DNA of 41,913 bases from CAZKXX01 sp964556705 (GTDB taxonomy: Bacteria; Acidobacteriota; Terriglobia; UBA7540), in the NCBI GenBank assembly GCA_964556705.1, contig CAZKXX010000022.1, forward strand, positions 1 to 41,913, in the 5' to 3' direction. This document shows positions 1 through 8,034 of the stretch, one piece after another; the stretch's first letter is position 1, and the number at the start of each line of letters is the position of its first letter. The notes below the pieces were generated by a model, which did not search any database, had not been told where the DNA came from, and saw only the letters and a list, made by a program, of their open reading frames with translations. The position numbers and the translations under genes were made by a program.

Positions 1-66
1 CTCGCAGCCGCCTTCGTGTCGCTTGACAACGCCGACGCCGTTATAGACGCGCTACCACGGGTCTGA
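1..66 (+). CDS. 3' end of an unidentified gene (partial)
   Basis: Frame 1 is open from the first base to a TGA at 64-66 and reads as 21 ordinary residues ending in DAVIDALPRV. The window edge removes everything upstream. The amino-acid mix and GC-rich third positions look coding, but 21 residues do not identify a family. The end resembles the C-terminal helix of many enzymes, which is not diagnostic. It could also be chance. Confidence 0.4.
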   Translation, partial: LAAAFVSLDNADAVIDALPRV

Positions 67-86
67 GAAATCATTCCGCTTATGGG

Positions 87-104
87 TTCCCGCGAAGGCG
101 GGAA
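87..104. repeat. Small palindromic intergenic repeat, copy 1
   Basis: The arms TTCCCGC and GCGGGAA enclose a GAAG loop. The same stem with a GAAA loop occurs at 39287-39304, also between genes and also followed by ATCC or ATCCC after the second arm. This matches the general form of short dispersed bacterial palindromes with TTCCC-N8-GGGAA arms. It lies between the upstream partial gene and mnmG, so it makes a start of mnmG upstream of it unlikely. Confidence 0.6.
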
Positions 105-140
105 TCCAGACTCCAACAATCGGCTGACACGTCCTCCCTC

Positions 141-149
141 AGGAGGTGG
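141..149 (+). promoter_or_regulatory. Strong Shine-Dalgarno before mnmG
   Basis: AGGAGGTGG at 141-149 stands 7 bases before the ATG at 157, in frame with mnmG. No comparable site precedes the ATG at 211. This site is the main reason for choosing 157 as the start. Confidence 0.55.
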
Positions 150-156
150 ATGCGCG

Positions 157-2277
157 ATGGGGAATGGCTTGATAAAATACTGTCTTCCCTGTCGGGCGGG
201 AATCCCAGATATGCTTTCGGGCTTTACGGAAAAATACGACGTAGTCGTGGTGGGCGCGGGGCATGCGGGCTGCGAGGCGGCGATGGCCGCGGCGCGCATG
301 GGGCTCAGGACCGCGCTTTACACGATCAACCTCGACCTCATTGCGCAGATGTCGTGCAACCCGGCCGTGGGCGGCATCGCCAAGGGGCATCTGGTGCGCG
401 AAGTGGACGCGCTGGGCGGCGTGATGGGCGAGGTGATTGACGCCGTGGGCATCCAGTTCCGCCTGCTCAACACCAGCCGCGGGCCGGCCGTGTGGTCGCC
501 GCGCGCGCAGGCGGACAAGAAACAGTATCGCGTGAAGATGCGGCAGGTGCTCGAAGGCGAGCCGAACCTGCGGATCAAGCAGGCGGAGGTGGTGGACCTG
601 GTGCTGGAAGACCGTAGCACGGGCGTCTCGCCCGTGAACACGGCCAGGATGGCCGTGCTACAGCAGCACGCGGGCGTCCCGCCCGTGGTGCCGGGCGCCG
701 GGACGATCACGGGCAGGATGCCCGTGGTACGTCATGTGCGCGGCATCAAGCTGCGCGACGGGCGAACCGTCGAAGCCGGCGCGGTCATTGTCACGACGGG
801 AACGTTTCTGAACGGCCTCATCCATTGCGGCGAGCAGCAGTATCCCGCCGGACGCTCGGGCGAGCCGCCCTCCGTGCTGCTCGGCGAAGCGCTGCGCCGT
901 CTGGGATTCGAAATCGGCCGGCTGAAGACCGGAACGCCGCCGCGCCTCGACGCGCGCACGATTGACTTCTCGCGCTTTCAGGAGCAGCCCGGCGACCTGG
1001 TGCCCACTCCGTTCAGTTTTCGCACGCGCGCCATCACGCAGCCTCAGACCGTCTGCTGGATTACCTACACGAACGCCGAGACGCATCGCCTGATCCGCGA
1101 AAACAAGCATCGCGCGCCGCTCTATTCCGGCCAGATCAACTCGATCGGCCCGCGCTACTGCCCTTCGATCGAAGACAAGATCGTCAAGTTCCCCGACAAG
1201 GCGCAGCACCAGATTTTTCTCGAGCCGGAAGGAATGGACACGAACGAAATTTACGTCAACGGCATGTCCACCTCGATGCCGATTGACGTGCAGGTGGGGA
1301 TGGTCAAGTCCATCCCGGGGCTCGAACACGCGGAGATGATCCGGCCCGGATACGCCATCGAATACGATATGGTCCGGCCGACGGAGCTTTATCCCTGGCT
1401 CGAAACGAAGAAGATCGCAAACCTCTTCCTCGCCGGGCAGATCAACGGCACGACGGGCTACGAAGAAGCCGCCTGCCAGGGCGTCATGGCGGGCATCAAC
1501 GCCGGGCTGCGCGTCCAGGGCAAGGAGCACGTCACGATTGACCGCACGCAGGGCTATACCGGCATCCTGATTGACGATCTGGTCTCGAAGGGCGTGGACG
1601 AGCCCTACCGCATGTTCACTTCGCGCGCCGAGTTCCGTCTGCACCTGCGGATTGACAACGCCGACGAGCGCCTGATGCCGATTGGCTACCGAGTGGGGAC
1701 GATCAAGCAGAAGGACTACGAAGCGTTTCTGGAAAAGAAGGCGCGCATTTCGGCGGCGACGAAATTTCTGCTCGAATCGCGGCTCGACCCGGCGTCGCGC
1801 GCGGGACGCGAGGTTTATGCGAAGCTCGGCCTGATGGCGGACGGACGTTTTCTTGGCGCGGCGCCGCTGAGCGGGGCGCAACTGCTGAAGCGGCCCGAGG
1901 TGACGATGGCCGACCTGATGGAGTGGCTGAACGAAAGCCTGCGCGCGTCCGGCCTCGCCTTCCACGACGGCGACCTGCTGGCGCGCGAGGAGGCTCGCCG
2001 CGTCGAGACGGACTTCAAATACGAAGGCTATCTGGCCCAGCAGGAACGCCAGATGGAACGGATGAAGCGTGCCGAAGCGCGACGGATTCCGGAGTGGTTC
2101 GACTACCGCAAAGTTTCCGGCCTCTCGCGCGAGATGGTGGAGAAGCTGACGCGCGTGCGCCCGCTGACGCTCGGCCAGGCGGCGCGCATCCCGGGCGTCA
2201 CGCCCGCCGCCGTCTCGCTTGTCAACTGCTACATCGAAATCCTCCAGCGGCGCGCGGCGGAACAGGCGCGCGCTTGA
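157..2277 (+). CDS. mnmG: MnmG (GidA), tRNA uridine-34 5-carboxymethylaminomethyl modification enzyme, with repeat insertion
   Basis: MnmG is the FAD-dependent partner of MnmE and installs the 5-carboxymethylaminomethyl group on wobble uridine of certain tRNAs in the cytoplasm. The sequence shows the N-terminal dinucleotide-binding motif VGAGHAGCEAAMA, the GPRYCPSIEDKI signature with its catalytic-type Cys, and the second signature AGQINGTTGYEEAACQG. Start 157 (706 residues) is chosen for its AGGAGGTGG site. Start 211 (688 residues) fits the usual family N-terminus better, since homologues begin only a few residues before the FAD motif. Both exceed the usual 620-650 residues, partly because of a 117-bp repeat block at 614-730 that adds 39 residues between VVDLVLED and VRGIKLRDG. 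Otherwise the frame is intact. Confidence 0.95.
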   Translation: MGNGLIKYCLPCRAGIPDMLSGFTEKYDVVVVGAGHAGCEAAMAAARMGLRTALYTINLDLIAQMSCNPAVGGIAKGHLVREVDALGGVMGEVIDAVGIQFRLLNTSRGPAVWSPRAQADKKQYRVKMRQVLEGEPNLRIKQAEVVDLVLEDRSTGVSPVNTARMAVLQQHAGVPPVVPGAGTITGRMPVVRHVRGIKLRDGRTVEAGAVIVTTGTFLNGLIHCGEQQYPAGRSGEPPSVLLGEALRRLGFEIGRLKTGTPPRLDARTIDFSRFQEQPGDLVPTPFSFRTRAITQPQTVCWITYTNAETHRLIRENKHRAPLYSGQINSIGPRYCPSIEDKIVKFPDKAQHQIFLEPEGMDTNEIYVNGMSTSMPIDVQVGMVKSIPGLEHAEMIRPGYAIEYDMVRPTELYPWLETKKIANLFLAGQINGTTGYEEAACQGVMAGINAGLRVQGKEHVTIDRTQGYTGILIDDLVSKGVDEPYRMFTSRAEFRLHLRIDNADERLMPIGYRVGTIKQKDYEAFLEKKARISAATKFLLESRLDPASRAGREVYAKLGLMADGRFLGAAPLSGAQLLKRPEVTMADLMEWLNESLRASGLAFHDGDLLAREEARRVETDFKYEGYLAQQERQMERMKRAEARRIPEWFDYRKVSGLSREMVEKLTRVRPLTLGQAARIPGVTPAAVSLVNCYIEILQRRAAEQARA
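614..730. repeat. Palindromic repeat block inserted in frame in mnmG
   Basis: Two related units lie in tandem. Unit 1 (614-661) begins GTAGCACGGGCGTC and ends GGCCGTGCTAC, so its ends are inverted copies, with internal ACGGGCG/CGCCCGT arms. Unit 2 (about 665-730) repeats the pattern: CGGGCGTCCCGCCCGTG, then CACGGGCAGGATGCCCGTG and GTAC. The block is 117 bp, exactly 39 codons, and deleting it would rejoin a normal MnmG alignment (VLED-R-HVRG). Both strands are open through it. The peptide it encodes (STGVSPV..., AGVPPVV, TGRMPVV) is typical of dispersed palindromic repeats that are translated when they land in genes. Confidence 0.8.
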
Positions 2278-2350
2278 ACAGGCGCCGGGATCTTGCCCCC
2301 AAGCCTGCCGACATTTCCACGGCGTCGCCGCTCGCCTCGCGAAGTCCTCT

Positions 2351-2360
2351 GTGTTAGCAT
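2351..2360 (+). promoter_or_regulatory. Possible extended -10 promoter before the hydratase gene
   Basis: TGTTAGCAT (TG-T-TAGCAT, with the hexamer at 2355-2360) is an extended -10-like element about 80 bases before the ATG at 2443. No good -35 is visible 16-18 bases upstream. Weak evidence. Confidence 0.3.
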
Positions 2361-2442
2361 CAGCCGGAATGTTGCGGCGTCACTTCACCGCCAGCGCCGG
2401 CGGAGTCCGGCGGCTCGTGGAAGGCGTCACGGGGAGGGGATC

Positions 2443-3267
2443 ATGGCCGAGGAAATCGTGGACATGCCGGAGGAGAAGAAGCGCGAAGAAGAGCCTTTCA
2501 AGTTCATCCGCTGGGACGCGACGGGCGAAGTCGCGCACCTGACGCTGGCGCGGCCCAGGCAGAACATCCTCAACATCGAGATGCTCAACGAAATGCGGCG
2601 CGCCATCGAGAGCCTGAACGTCCAGCACGACGTGAAGCTGATTCTGCTCGATGCCGCGCCGGAGTGCGAAGGCTACTTCTCCGTCGGGGTGGAAGCGGCG
2701 GGGTACAAGACCGACATGGTCTTCCAGATGATGGAGGCGTTTCACGGCGTCTTCCGGTCGATGATCGAGACCTCGAAGCCCGTGGTGGCGGTGGTGGACG
2801 GCCTCGCGCAGGGCGGCGGGTGCGAGCTGGCGGTCTTCTGCGACCTCGTGATCGCCACGGAAAACGCCCGCTTCGCGCAGCCCGAGATCAAGCTCGGCGT
2901 GTTTCCGCCCATGGGCGCGGTGGTCTATCCGCGCGTGGTGGGGCCGAAGGTGGCGATGGAACTGCTTCTCACCGGCGAGCCGGTCAGCGCGCAACAGGCG
3001 CTGGTCATGGGACTCGTCAACCGCGTCGTGCCCCGCTCGGCGCTGAAGGAGACGGTGGACCGCATCGTCAGCCGCATCAGCGAGCAGAGCGCGCCCGTGC
3101 TCTCGCTTCTGAAGCGCGTGGCCTTCGAAGGCACCTGGCGGCCGTTCGACGAAGCGCTCAAGCGCTCGCAGGATATCTACCTCAACCAGCTTTTCGAGCT
3201 CGAAGACTCTCAGGAAGGCCTGCGCGCGCTGGTGGAAAAACGCAAGCCGGTGTGGAAGAACCGATAG
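2443..3267 (+). CDS. Enoyl-CoA hydratase/isomerase, cyclohexadienoyl-CoA hydratase (Dch)-like
   Basis: A 274-residue crotonase-fold protein, likely hydrating an enoyl- or dienoyl-CoA thioester in the cytoplasm. Both catalytic-type glutamates of the family are visible, in GGGCELAVFCD and in FAQPEIKLGVFPP. The FHGVFR segment, the FPPMGAVVYPR segment and the C-terminus EGLRALVEKRKPVWKNR closely recall cyclohexa-1,5-diene-1-carbonyl-CoA hydratases of anaerobic aromatic degradation. No other gene of that pathway is in the window, so the true substrate is open. The ATG at 2443 has GGGGAGGGGA just upstream, and upstream in-frame starts give non-protein-like sequence. It is followed after 16 bases by the MNT gene. 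Confidence 0.85.
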   Translation: MAEEIVDMPEEKKREEEPFKFIRWDATGEVAHLTLARPRQNILNIEMLNEMRRAIESLNVQHDVKLILLDAAPECEGYFSVGVEAAGYKTDMVFQMMEAFHGVFRSMIETSKPVVAVVDGLAQGGGCELAVFCDLVIATENARFAQPEIKLGVFPPMGAVVYPRVVGPKVAMELLLTGEPVSAQQALVMGLVNRVVPRSALKETVDRIVSRISEQSAPVLSLLKRVAFEGTWRPFDEALKRSQDIYLNQLFELEDSQEGLRALVEKRKPVWKNR

Positions 3268-3283
3268 GCCGAGGACAGCCGAG

Positions 3284-3601
3284 ATGACTGAAGACGCCTT
3301 GATTCAGCACATTACGCAAGCAATTGCAGAACGATTCAATCCAAGAAGGATCGTCCTTTTTGGCAGCCGCACCCGCGGAGACGCCCGTCCGGACAGTGAT
3401 GTGGATATCTTCGTCGAAATGGAAACGGAGGCCTCCCCACCCGAGCGGGTGGCGGAAGTCAGCTCTCTATTCGGCCTGCGTCCCTGGTCGCTCGATGTCG
3501 TCGTTTACACGCCTCGCGAAGTTGAGAATCTGCGTAGAGTCCACGGTACTCTTCCCGCCCTGGTGGAGGCCGAAGGGCGAGTTCTGTATGAGCGCCCCTG
3601 A
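3284..3601 (+). CDS. Minimal nucleotidyltransferase (MNT/MntA-like)
   Basis: A 105-residue protein of the DNA polymerase beta-like minimal nucleotidyltransferase family. It shows the GSRTRGDARPDSDVDIFV motif (GSx...G followed by the paired Asp residues) and a third Asp in LDVVVYTP. In characterised MNT/HEPN modules the MNT protein is the antitoxin and adenylylates the HEPN toxin. The next gene, a HEPN protein, starts 14 bases before this stop codon, so the two are very probably co-translated. Codon use is less GC-biased than in the neighbours, as expected for a mobile small module. Whether it acts as a toxin-antitoxin pair here is inferred. Confidence 0.85.
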   Translation: MTEDALIQHITQAIAERFNPRRIVLFGSRTRGDARPDSDVDIFVEMETEASPPERVAEVSSLFGLRPWSLDVVVYTPREVENLRRVHGTLPALVEAEGRVLYERP

Positions 3602-3980
3602 CACGAATTACGCGGCCTGGCTGGCGAAGGCTGAAAGCGACTTCTTGAATATCAAGAACAACCTTTCCGCCCCTCTTATCCCCTGGGATACAGTCTGCTT
3701 TCATTCGCAGCAGGCAGCGGAAAAGACTCCCAAGGCATTTCTCGTCTTCCATCACCGGCCCTTGGCGAGAACCCACGACTTGGTGGCGTTGCTGGCGCGC
3801 TGCGTTGAGATCGAACCCAGCTTGGCTGGGCTCGAGGAAGACTGTCGGAGACTTACTTTCTTTGCCGTGGCCTCCCGATACCCGGACGATTTGTACGAGC
3901 CGACTGAAAAAGAAGGTCGGGCAATGGTCGCCGCTGCGCGGAGAGTGCACGAGCAGATCGTCTCGTGGCTGCCGCCGTAG
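3588..3980 (+). CDS. HEPN domain protein, partner of the MNT
   Basis: A 130-residue all-helical HEPN protein (PF05168 type). Recognisable parts are the N-terminal WLAKAESDF, the helix FHSQQAAEKTPKAFL, the loop RPLARTHDLVALL and the VASRYPDDL segment typical of this family. Such proteins are toxins (often RNases) or substrate-binding helpers paired with minimal nucleotidyltransferases. The gene overlaps the MNT gene by 14 bases. The helix normally reading AEKALKAFL here reads AEKTPKAFL, with a proline in mid-helix, which could weaken the fold. An Arg-x5-His spacing is present (RPLARTH), but I cannot show that it is the catalytic motif of nuclease HEPNs. Confidence 0.8.
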   Translation: MSAPDTNYAAWLAKAESDFLNIKNNLSAPLIPWDTVCFHSQQAAEKTPKAFLVFHHRPLARTHDLVALLARCVEIEPSLAGLEEDCRRLTFFAVASRYPDDLYEPTEKEGRAMVAAARRVHEQIVSWLPP

Positions 3981-4090
3981 CCTTGACTCCGCGACGGGGC
4001 AAGCAATCCGGCCTGCTGGAACCGGGCTCCCACCCACAACAATGTCAACCTCCTCCTTCGAGTTTTTCCCGCCACGGCGAGCGGGCGTTG

Positions 4091-4096
4091 TATAAT
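4091..4096 (+). promoter_or_regulatory. Consensus -10 (TATAAT) before the TPR/FG-GAP gene
   Basis: A perfect TATAAT lies in a short AT-rich patch, 67 bases before the ATG at 4163, in otherwise GC-rich DNA. The -35 region is poor (TTCCCG with a 19-base spacer). It suggests that the FG-GAP gene is transcribed independently of the MNT/HEPN pair. Confidence 0.5.
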
Positions 4097-4162
4097 TTTG
4101 TTTTTATTGCAGCGGCGTTGGGCGCACGCAGGGATTACGGCAGTAATCCGTGGGGGAGAATC

Positions 4163-7100
4163 ATGAGGGGTTTTCAGAGGGGAGTGCAAACGTGCCTGCT
4201 GGCCGGGCTGGCGATGGCGATGGCGGCGGCGGCGTGGCGGACGGTGACCGCGAATCCGGCGGAGCCTCCGCGGGCGGAGGCCGAAGCGCAGGAGGCCAAG
4301 AAGCTCTCGGCCGCGGCGCTGCAAACGGCGCGCAACATCGGGAAAGCCTACTACGAGCAGGGAAAGTATCCCGAATCCATCGAGCATTTCCAGAAGGTCA
4401 TCGCCTCGGGGCAGGCGCTCGCCACTGACTACCTGAACCTGGGCCTGGCGTTGATGCAGGCGAACCGGCTCGATGAGGCGCTCGGCGCGCTGACCACGGC
4501 CAAGCAGATGGACCCGAAGCTCGTGGCCGCCGACTACAACCTCGGAATTCTCTACAAGCGCGAGTTGCGCTATCCCGACGCGGAGGCCTCGCTGCAACGC
4601 GTCATCGAGGCCGACCCGCAGGAGCCCGCCGCCTGGTTCAACCTGGGAACCGTCTTCTTCGCGCAGCGGAAACTCGAAGAGGCGCTGAACGCCCACCAGC
4701 AGGTGGTCAAGATGGGTTTCGGGCGCGGCCAGAACTTTTACGTCGCTTCTCTGTTCCATACCTTCACGACGCTGGTGCGGCTGAAACGCGTCGAAGAAGC
4801 CCAGAAGTTCCTCAAGATCCACGAAACGATGCGCGACGCGGTGCCGGGAATCTCGCTTCAGAACCCGGCGCTGGAAGGCGGCAAGTACGGCGCGGTGCTC
4901 GTTCCTTCGACGCCCCCGGTGACCGTCGCGCGCCGGCCGCAGGAGAAGGTCAGCTTCACCGACATCACCGCCAACCTCGGTCTTCAACTCACTGCCGCCC
5001 CGGCGGCCGCGGACGCGCCCGTGGAGGTTCCTTCGGCCGAGTACTCGCTGGAGGTCGCGCAGCAGAAATTCCTCCCGCTCTTCGGCCCGACGCTGGCGCT
5101 CGGAGACATCAACCAGGACGGGCGCCCGGACCTCTACGTGGTGAATCCCACCGGCAAGAACCGGCTGCTTCAGAACGACGGCGGAGGAACGTTCACCGAC
5201 GTGACCGGGAAATACGACGTCGCCGGCCCGGGCGGAACGCTGCACGCTACGCTCGTGGACCACAACAACAGCGGGCATCCGAGCCTGTTCCTCGCGGGGC
5301 TGGGCGGCATCCGCGTCTATCGCAATACGGGCGAAGGCTCTTTTGTGGAAGAGACCGAAAAGGCCGGTCTGAAGGGCGCTGAAGGCCATCTCTACAGCCG
5401 CGTGGTCCTGTTCGACGCCGACAACGACGGCTTCGTGGACCTCGTTGCCGTGGGCTACGCGGACCTCGGCGCCGCCCCCGGCAAGCCGTCATTCAAGTTT
5501 CCGGACGATTTCACCGGCCTTCAGACGCGCTTCTATCGCAACAACGGCGACGGCACGTTCAAGGACTTGACCTCCTCTTCGGGGTTCGAGGTGGTCAAGG
5601 GACGCGGACGGACCGCCATCTTCGCCGACTTCGATGACGACGGGTACGCGGACGTCCTGATTCTGCGGGAGAAGGCGGGGCCCGTGCTGCTGCTGGGGCG
5701 TGGCGAAGGCAAGTTCATCAACCGCACGACGCAAGCGGGCGCGGAGCTGGCCAAATCCGGCGCTCTCGACGCCCACGCCGCAGACTTTAATCACGACGGC
5801 GCTTTCGATTTGGTCCTCTGGTCCCGAGAGGGTTACCAGGTGCTGCTGAACGGCGGCGGAGCCCGGTTCCGCGCGGTCGCGAACCTGCCGGCCGCCAAGC
5901 CTCCCGCCGGCCTCTTTTCGCTGCGCGGCGTGGTGGCTGACGTGGACGGCGACACTTACGACGACCTGCTGGTGGCCGAAGAGGGCGGAGCGTGGAAACT
6001 CGTCCGCAACCAGCGCGGCCGGTTCTCAGAAGGAACGCTGGCTCTGCCCGCCGCCGCGAAAGCGCCGTTGGCCTCGCTGGCGCCGACGTGGCTGGTCAGC
6101 CCCGGGAAGTTGAACCTCGTGGGCCTGACGCGCACCGCGCAACTGGCTGCGTTCGAAAAGGACGGCCCGGCGTCGCGCTGGCTGGAAGTGAAGATGAGCG
6201 GCTTCAAGAGCAACACCATGGGCATCGGCAGCGTGGTGGAACTGAAGGCCGGCAACTTCTACAAGAAGGTCACCGTGACGGGCGACCGCGTGCGCCTCTT
6301 CACCGGCGATCTGGCGAAACTCGATGTGGTGCGAGTGACCTGGCCGAACGCCGTCATCCAGAATTGGGTGAACGTCGCCACGAACTCGCCGATCGAAGTG
6401 CGCGAATCCGAACGCCTGGCCAGTTCCTGCCCGTTCATTTACGTCTGGGACGGCGAACGCTTCGTTTATCTCACCGACCTGCTGGGCGTCGCGCCGCTCG
6501 GACACCTGATGCCGGACGGCGGATACATCCGGCCGAATCCGGAGGAATTCGTCCGTCTGCCGGAATGGATGCGCCCGCGCGACGGCCGCTTCGTCTTCCA
6601 ATTGACGAATGAATTGCGGGAAGTGGACTACTTCGACCACGTCCGGTTGCTCGCCGTGGACCATCCGGAAAGCGAAGAGGTCTACGCGAACGAAATCTTT
6701 TCCGGGACGCCCGCGCCGCCGACGCTGCACGTGGTGCGGCAGAGGCAAACTCCCGTCGCCGCGCGCGACCATCGCGGCCGCAACGTGCTGCCGCTGATTC
6801 GCGAGGCCAACGGAAAGTTTGTGGCGAGCTTCCGCCGGCTCCCGATTCCCGGCCTGGCCGAGAAGCACGCGCTCGAGCTCGACCTCGGCGCGCTCGACCC
6901 CGCCGCGCCGGTGGTCCTCTACCTGCGCGGGTGGGTTTACTGGACGGATTCGAACAATCACCGCGCGCTCGTCTCCAACCCCAGCTATCAGCTCATTACG
7001 CCTTACGTCCAGGTGCGCGACGAAGTCGGCGAATGGGTGACGGTCGTGCCGGACATGGGCCTGCCGAGCGGCACGAACCGCACGATGAGGCTCGACCTGA

Positions 7101-7702
7101 CGGGCAAGTTCCTCTCGGCAAGCCGTGAAGTGCGCATCGTGACGAACATGTGCGTTTATTGGGACGAGGTTTTCTTCACCACGAACGAAGGTCCGGCGCC
7201 GGAGCCGCGCGAGCTGCCGCTCCTCGCGGCGGAACTGAACTATCGCGGGTTTTCCACTCCGGTGATTGATCCCGAGGGCGTGAAACCTGAATACTTCGAA
7301 TACACGGAAGTCCTGGCCGAGGCGCCCTGGAATCCCATGTTCGGCAACTACACCCGCTACGGTGACGTCAGCGGGCTGCTCCGCGGGGCCGACGACCGCA
7401 TGGTGGTGACCGCCACGGGCGACCAGTTGACCGTCGAGTTCGACACTCGGCCGCTTGCGCCCCTTCGGCCCGGCTGGAAGCGGACGTACTTCCTCTACGC
7501 GCACGGCTGGGCCAAGGACGGCGAGCCGAACACCGCCTTCTCGCGAACGGTGGAACCGCTGCCCTTCCGCGAAATGTCCGGCTACCCTTACTCGGACGCG
7601 GAGCGCTTCCCGGACTCGCCCGAGCACATCGAATACCTGCGCGAGTACCAGACGCGGCCTCGCTACAAGCTGATCCCACCGCTCGCTCCACCACTGCGGT
7701 AA
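4163..7702 (+). CDS. Secreted TPR / FG-GAP (VCBS) / ASPIC-UnbV giant protein, CRTAC1-like
   Basis: A 1179-residue protein. A basic N-terminus followed by a hydrophobic stretch (CLLAGLAMAMAAAAW) indicates a signal peptide. Residues about 50-215 form about five TPR repeats (e.g. AYYEQGKYPESIEHFQKVI). Residues about 290-640 hold at least six FG-GAP/VCBS blades with Ca-binding-type loops (DINQDGRPD, DADNDGFVD, DFDDDGYAD, DFNHDGAFD). An ASPIC/UnbV-like segment follows (GIGSVVELKAG ... VRVTWPN), and then about 430 residues with no domain I recognise, beginning near FIYVWDGERFVYLTD. Exported TPR-plus-propeller proteins are common in Acidobacteriota; their job is unknown. The start has GGGGGAGAATC before the ATG. 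The gene is followed by a hairpin and by receptor 1. Confidence 0.85.
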   Translation: MRGFQRGVQTCLLAGLAMAMAAAAWRTVTANPAEPPRAEAEAQEAKKLSAAALQTARNIGKAYYEQGKYPESIEHFQKVIASGQALATDYLNLGLALMQANRLDEALGALTTAKQMDPKLVAADYNLGILYKRELRYPDAEASLQRVIEADPQEPAAWFNLGTVFFAQRKLEEALNAHQQVVKMGFGRGQNFYVASLFHTFTTLVRLKRVEEAQKFLKIHETMRDAVPGISLQNPALEGGKYGAVLVPSTPPVTVARRPQEKVSFTDITANLGLQLTAAPAAADAPVEVPSAEYSLEVAQQKFLPLFGPTLALGDINQDGRPDLYVVNPTGKNRLLQNDGGGTFTDVTGKYDVAGPGGTLHATLVDHNNSGHPSLFLAGLGGIRVYRNTGEGSFVEETEKAGLKGAEGHLYSRVVLFDADNDGFVDLVAVGYADLGAAPGKPSFKFPDDFTGLQTRFYRNNGDGTFKDLTSSSGFEVVKGRGRTAIFADFDDDGYADVLILREKAGPVLLLGRGEGKFINRTTQAGAELAKSGALDAHAADFNHDGAFDLVLWSREGYQVLLNGGGARFRAVANLPAAKPPAGLFSLRGVVADVDGDTYDDLLVAEEGGAWKLVRNQRGRFSEGTLALPAAAKAPLASLAPTWLVSPGKLNLVGLTRTAQLAAFEKDGPASRWLEVKMSGFKSNTMGIGSVVELKAGNFYKKVTVTGDRVRLFTGDLAKLDVVRVTWPNAVIQNWVNVATNSPIEVRESERLASSCPFIYVWDGERFVYLTDLLGVAPLGHLMPDGGYIRPNPEEFVRLPEWMRPRDGRFVFQLTNELREVDYFDHVRLLAVDHPESEEVYANEIFSGTPAPPTLHVVRQRQTPVAARDHRGRNVLPLIREANGKFVASFRRLPIPGLAEKHALELDLGALDPAAPVVLYLRGWVYWTDSNNHRALVSNPSYQLITPYVQVRDEVGEWVTVVPDMGLPSGTNRTMRLDLTGKFLSASREVRIVTNMCVYWDEVFFTTNEGPAPEPRELPLLAAELNYRGFSTPVIDPEGVKPEYFEYTEVLAEAPWNPMFGNYTRYGDVSGLLRGADDRMVVTATGDQLTVEFDTRPLAPLRPGWKRTYFLYAHGWAKDGEPNTAFSRTVEPLPFREMSGYPYSDAERFPDSPEHIEYLREYQTRPRYKLIPPLAPPLR

Positions 7703-7722
7703 GAGTCCTCGGTGCGCCGGAA

Positions 7723-7754
7723 CCGGGCTGAGCTTCGCTGGAAGCTCGGCCCGG
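7723..7754 (+). terminator. Strong hairpin after the FG-GAP gene
   Basis: Fourteen-base arms (7723-7736 and 7741-7754) pair with a single G-T wobble around a GCTG loop, 20 bases after the stop at 7702. No T-run follows, so it is either a weak intrinsic terminator or an mRNA 3'-end stabiliser. Confidence 0.5.
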
Positions 7755-7777
7755 CCGGCCACCGTGTCCTTATCAGC

Positions 7778-7806
7778 TTGACTTCGTCCTTTTGGCAACG
7801 CACAAT
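7778..7806 (+). promoter_or_regulatory. Sigma-70-type promoter of TonB-dependent receptor 1
   Basis: TTGACT (7778-7783), a 17-base spacer and CACAAT (7801-7806) match the housekeeping consensus well. It lies about 230 bases before the receptor start, giving a long untranslated leader. Apart from this and the 7723-7754 hairpin, the 332-base gap 7703-8034 holds nothing else I can name. Confidence 0.55.
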
Positions 7807-8034
7807 TCGGACATTTTCGTGGGGGCGCGGGAGCCCAAACAAGAAGCGCAGGCTTCAAGACCCTGTTGCAAGAGTGACTTGCCGCGCTGGGGTATGGGTT
7901 GACAGGACGACCGCCTCGGAACGGTTTCCGGCCGGTGGCCCTGACCTCCGCAAAGTAGAACGTCAGCGAGCCTTTCTGGTGCCAAGGGCCGGATCGATCG
8001 TCGTGAGACAAAATCCCGGAACAGTGGAGGCGTG

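Noticed and set aside
23..47. TTGACA followed by TATAGA before mnmG
   Set aside because: The spacer is only 13 bases and the stretch reads better as the end of an upstream gene.
7899..7904. TTGACA in the leader of receptor 1
   Set aside because: No -10-like hexamer at 16-18 bases; the TTGACT/CACAAT pair upstream is better.
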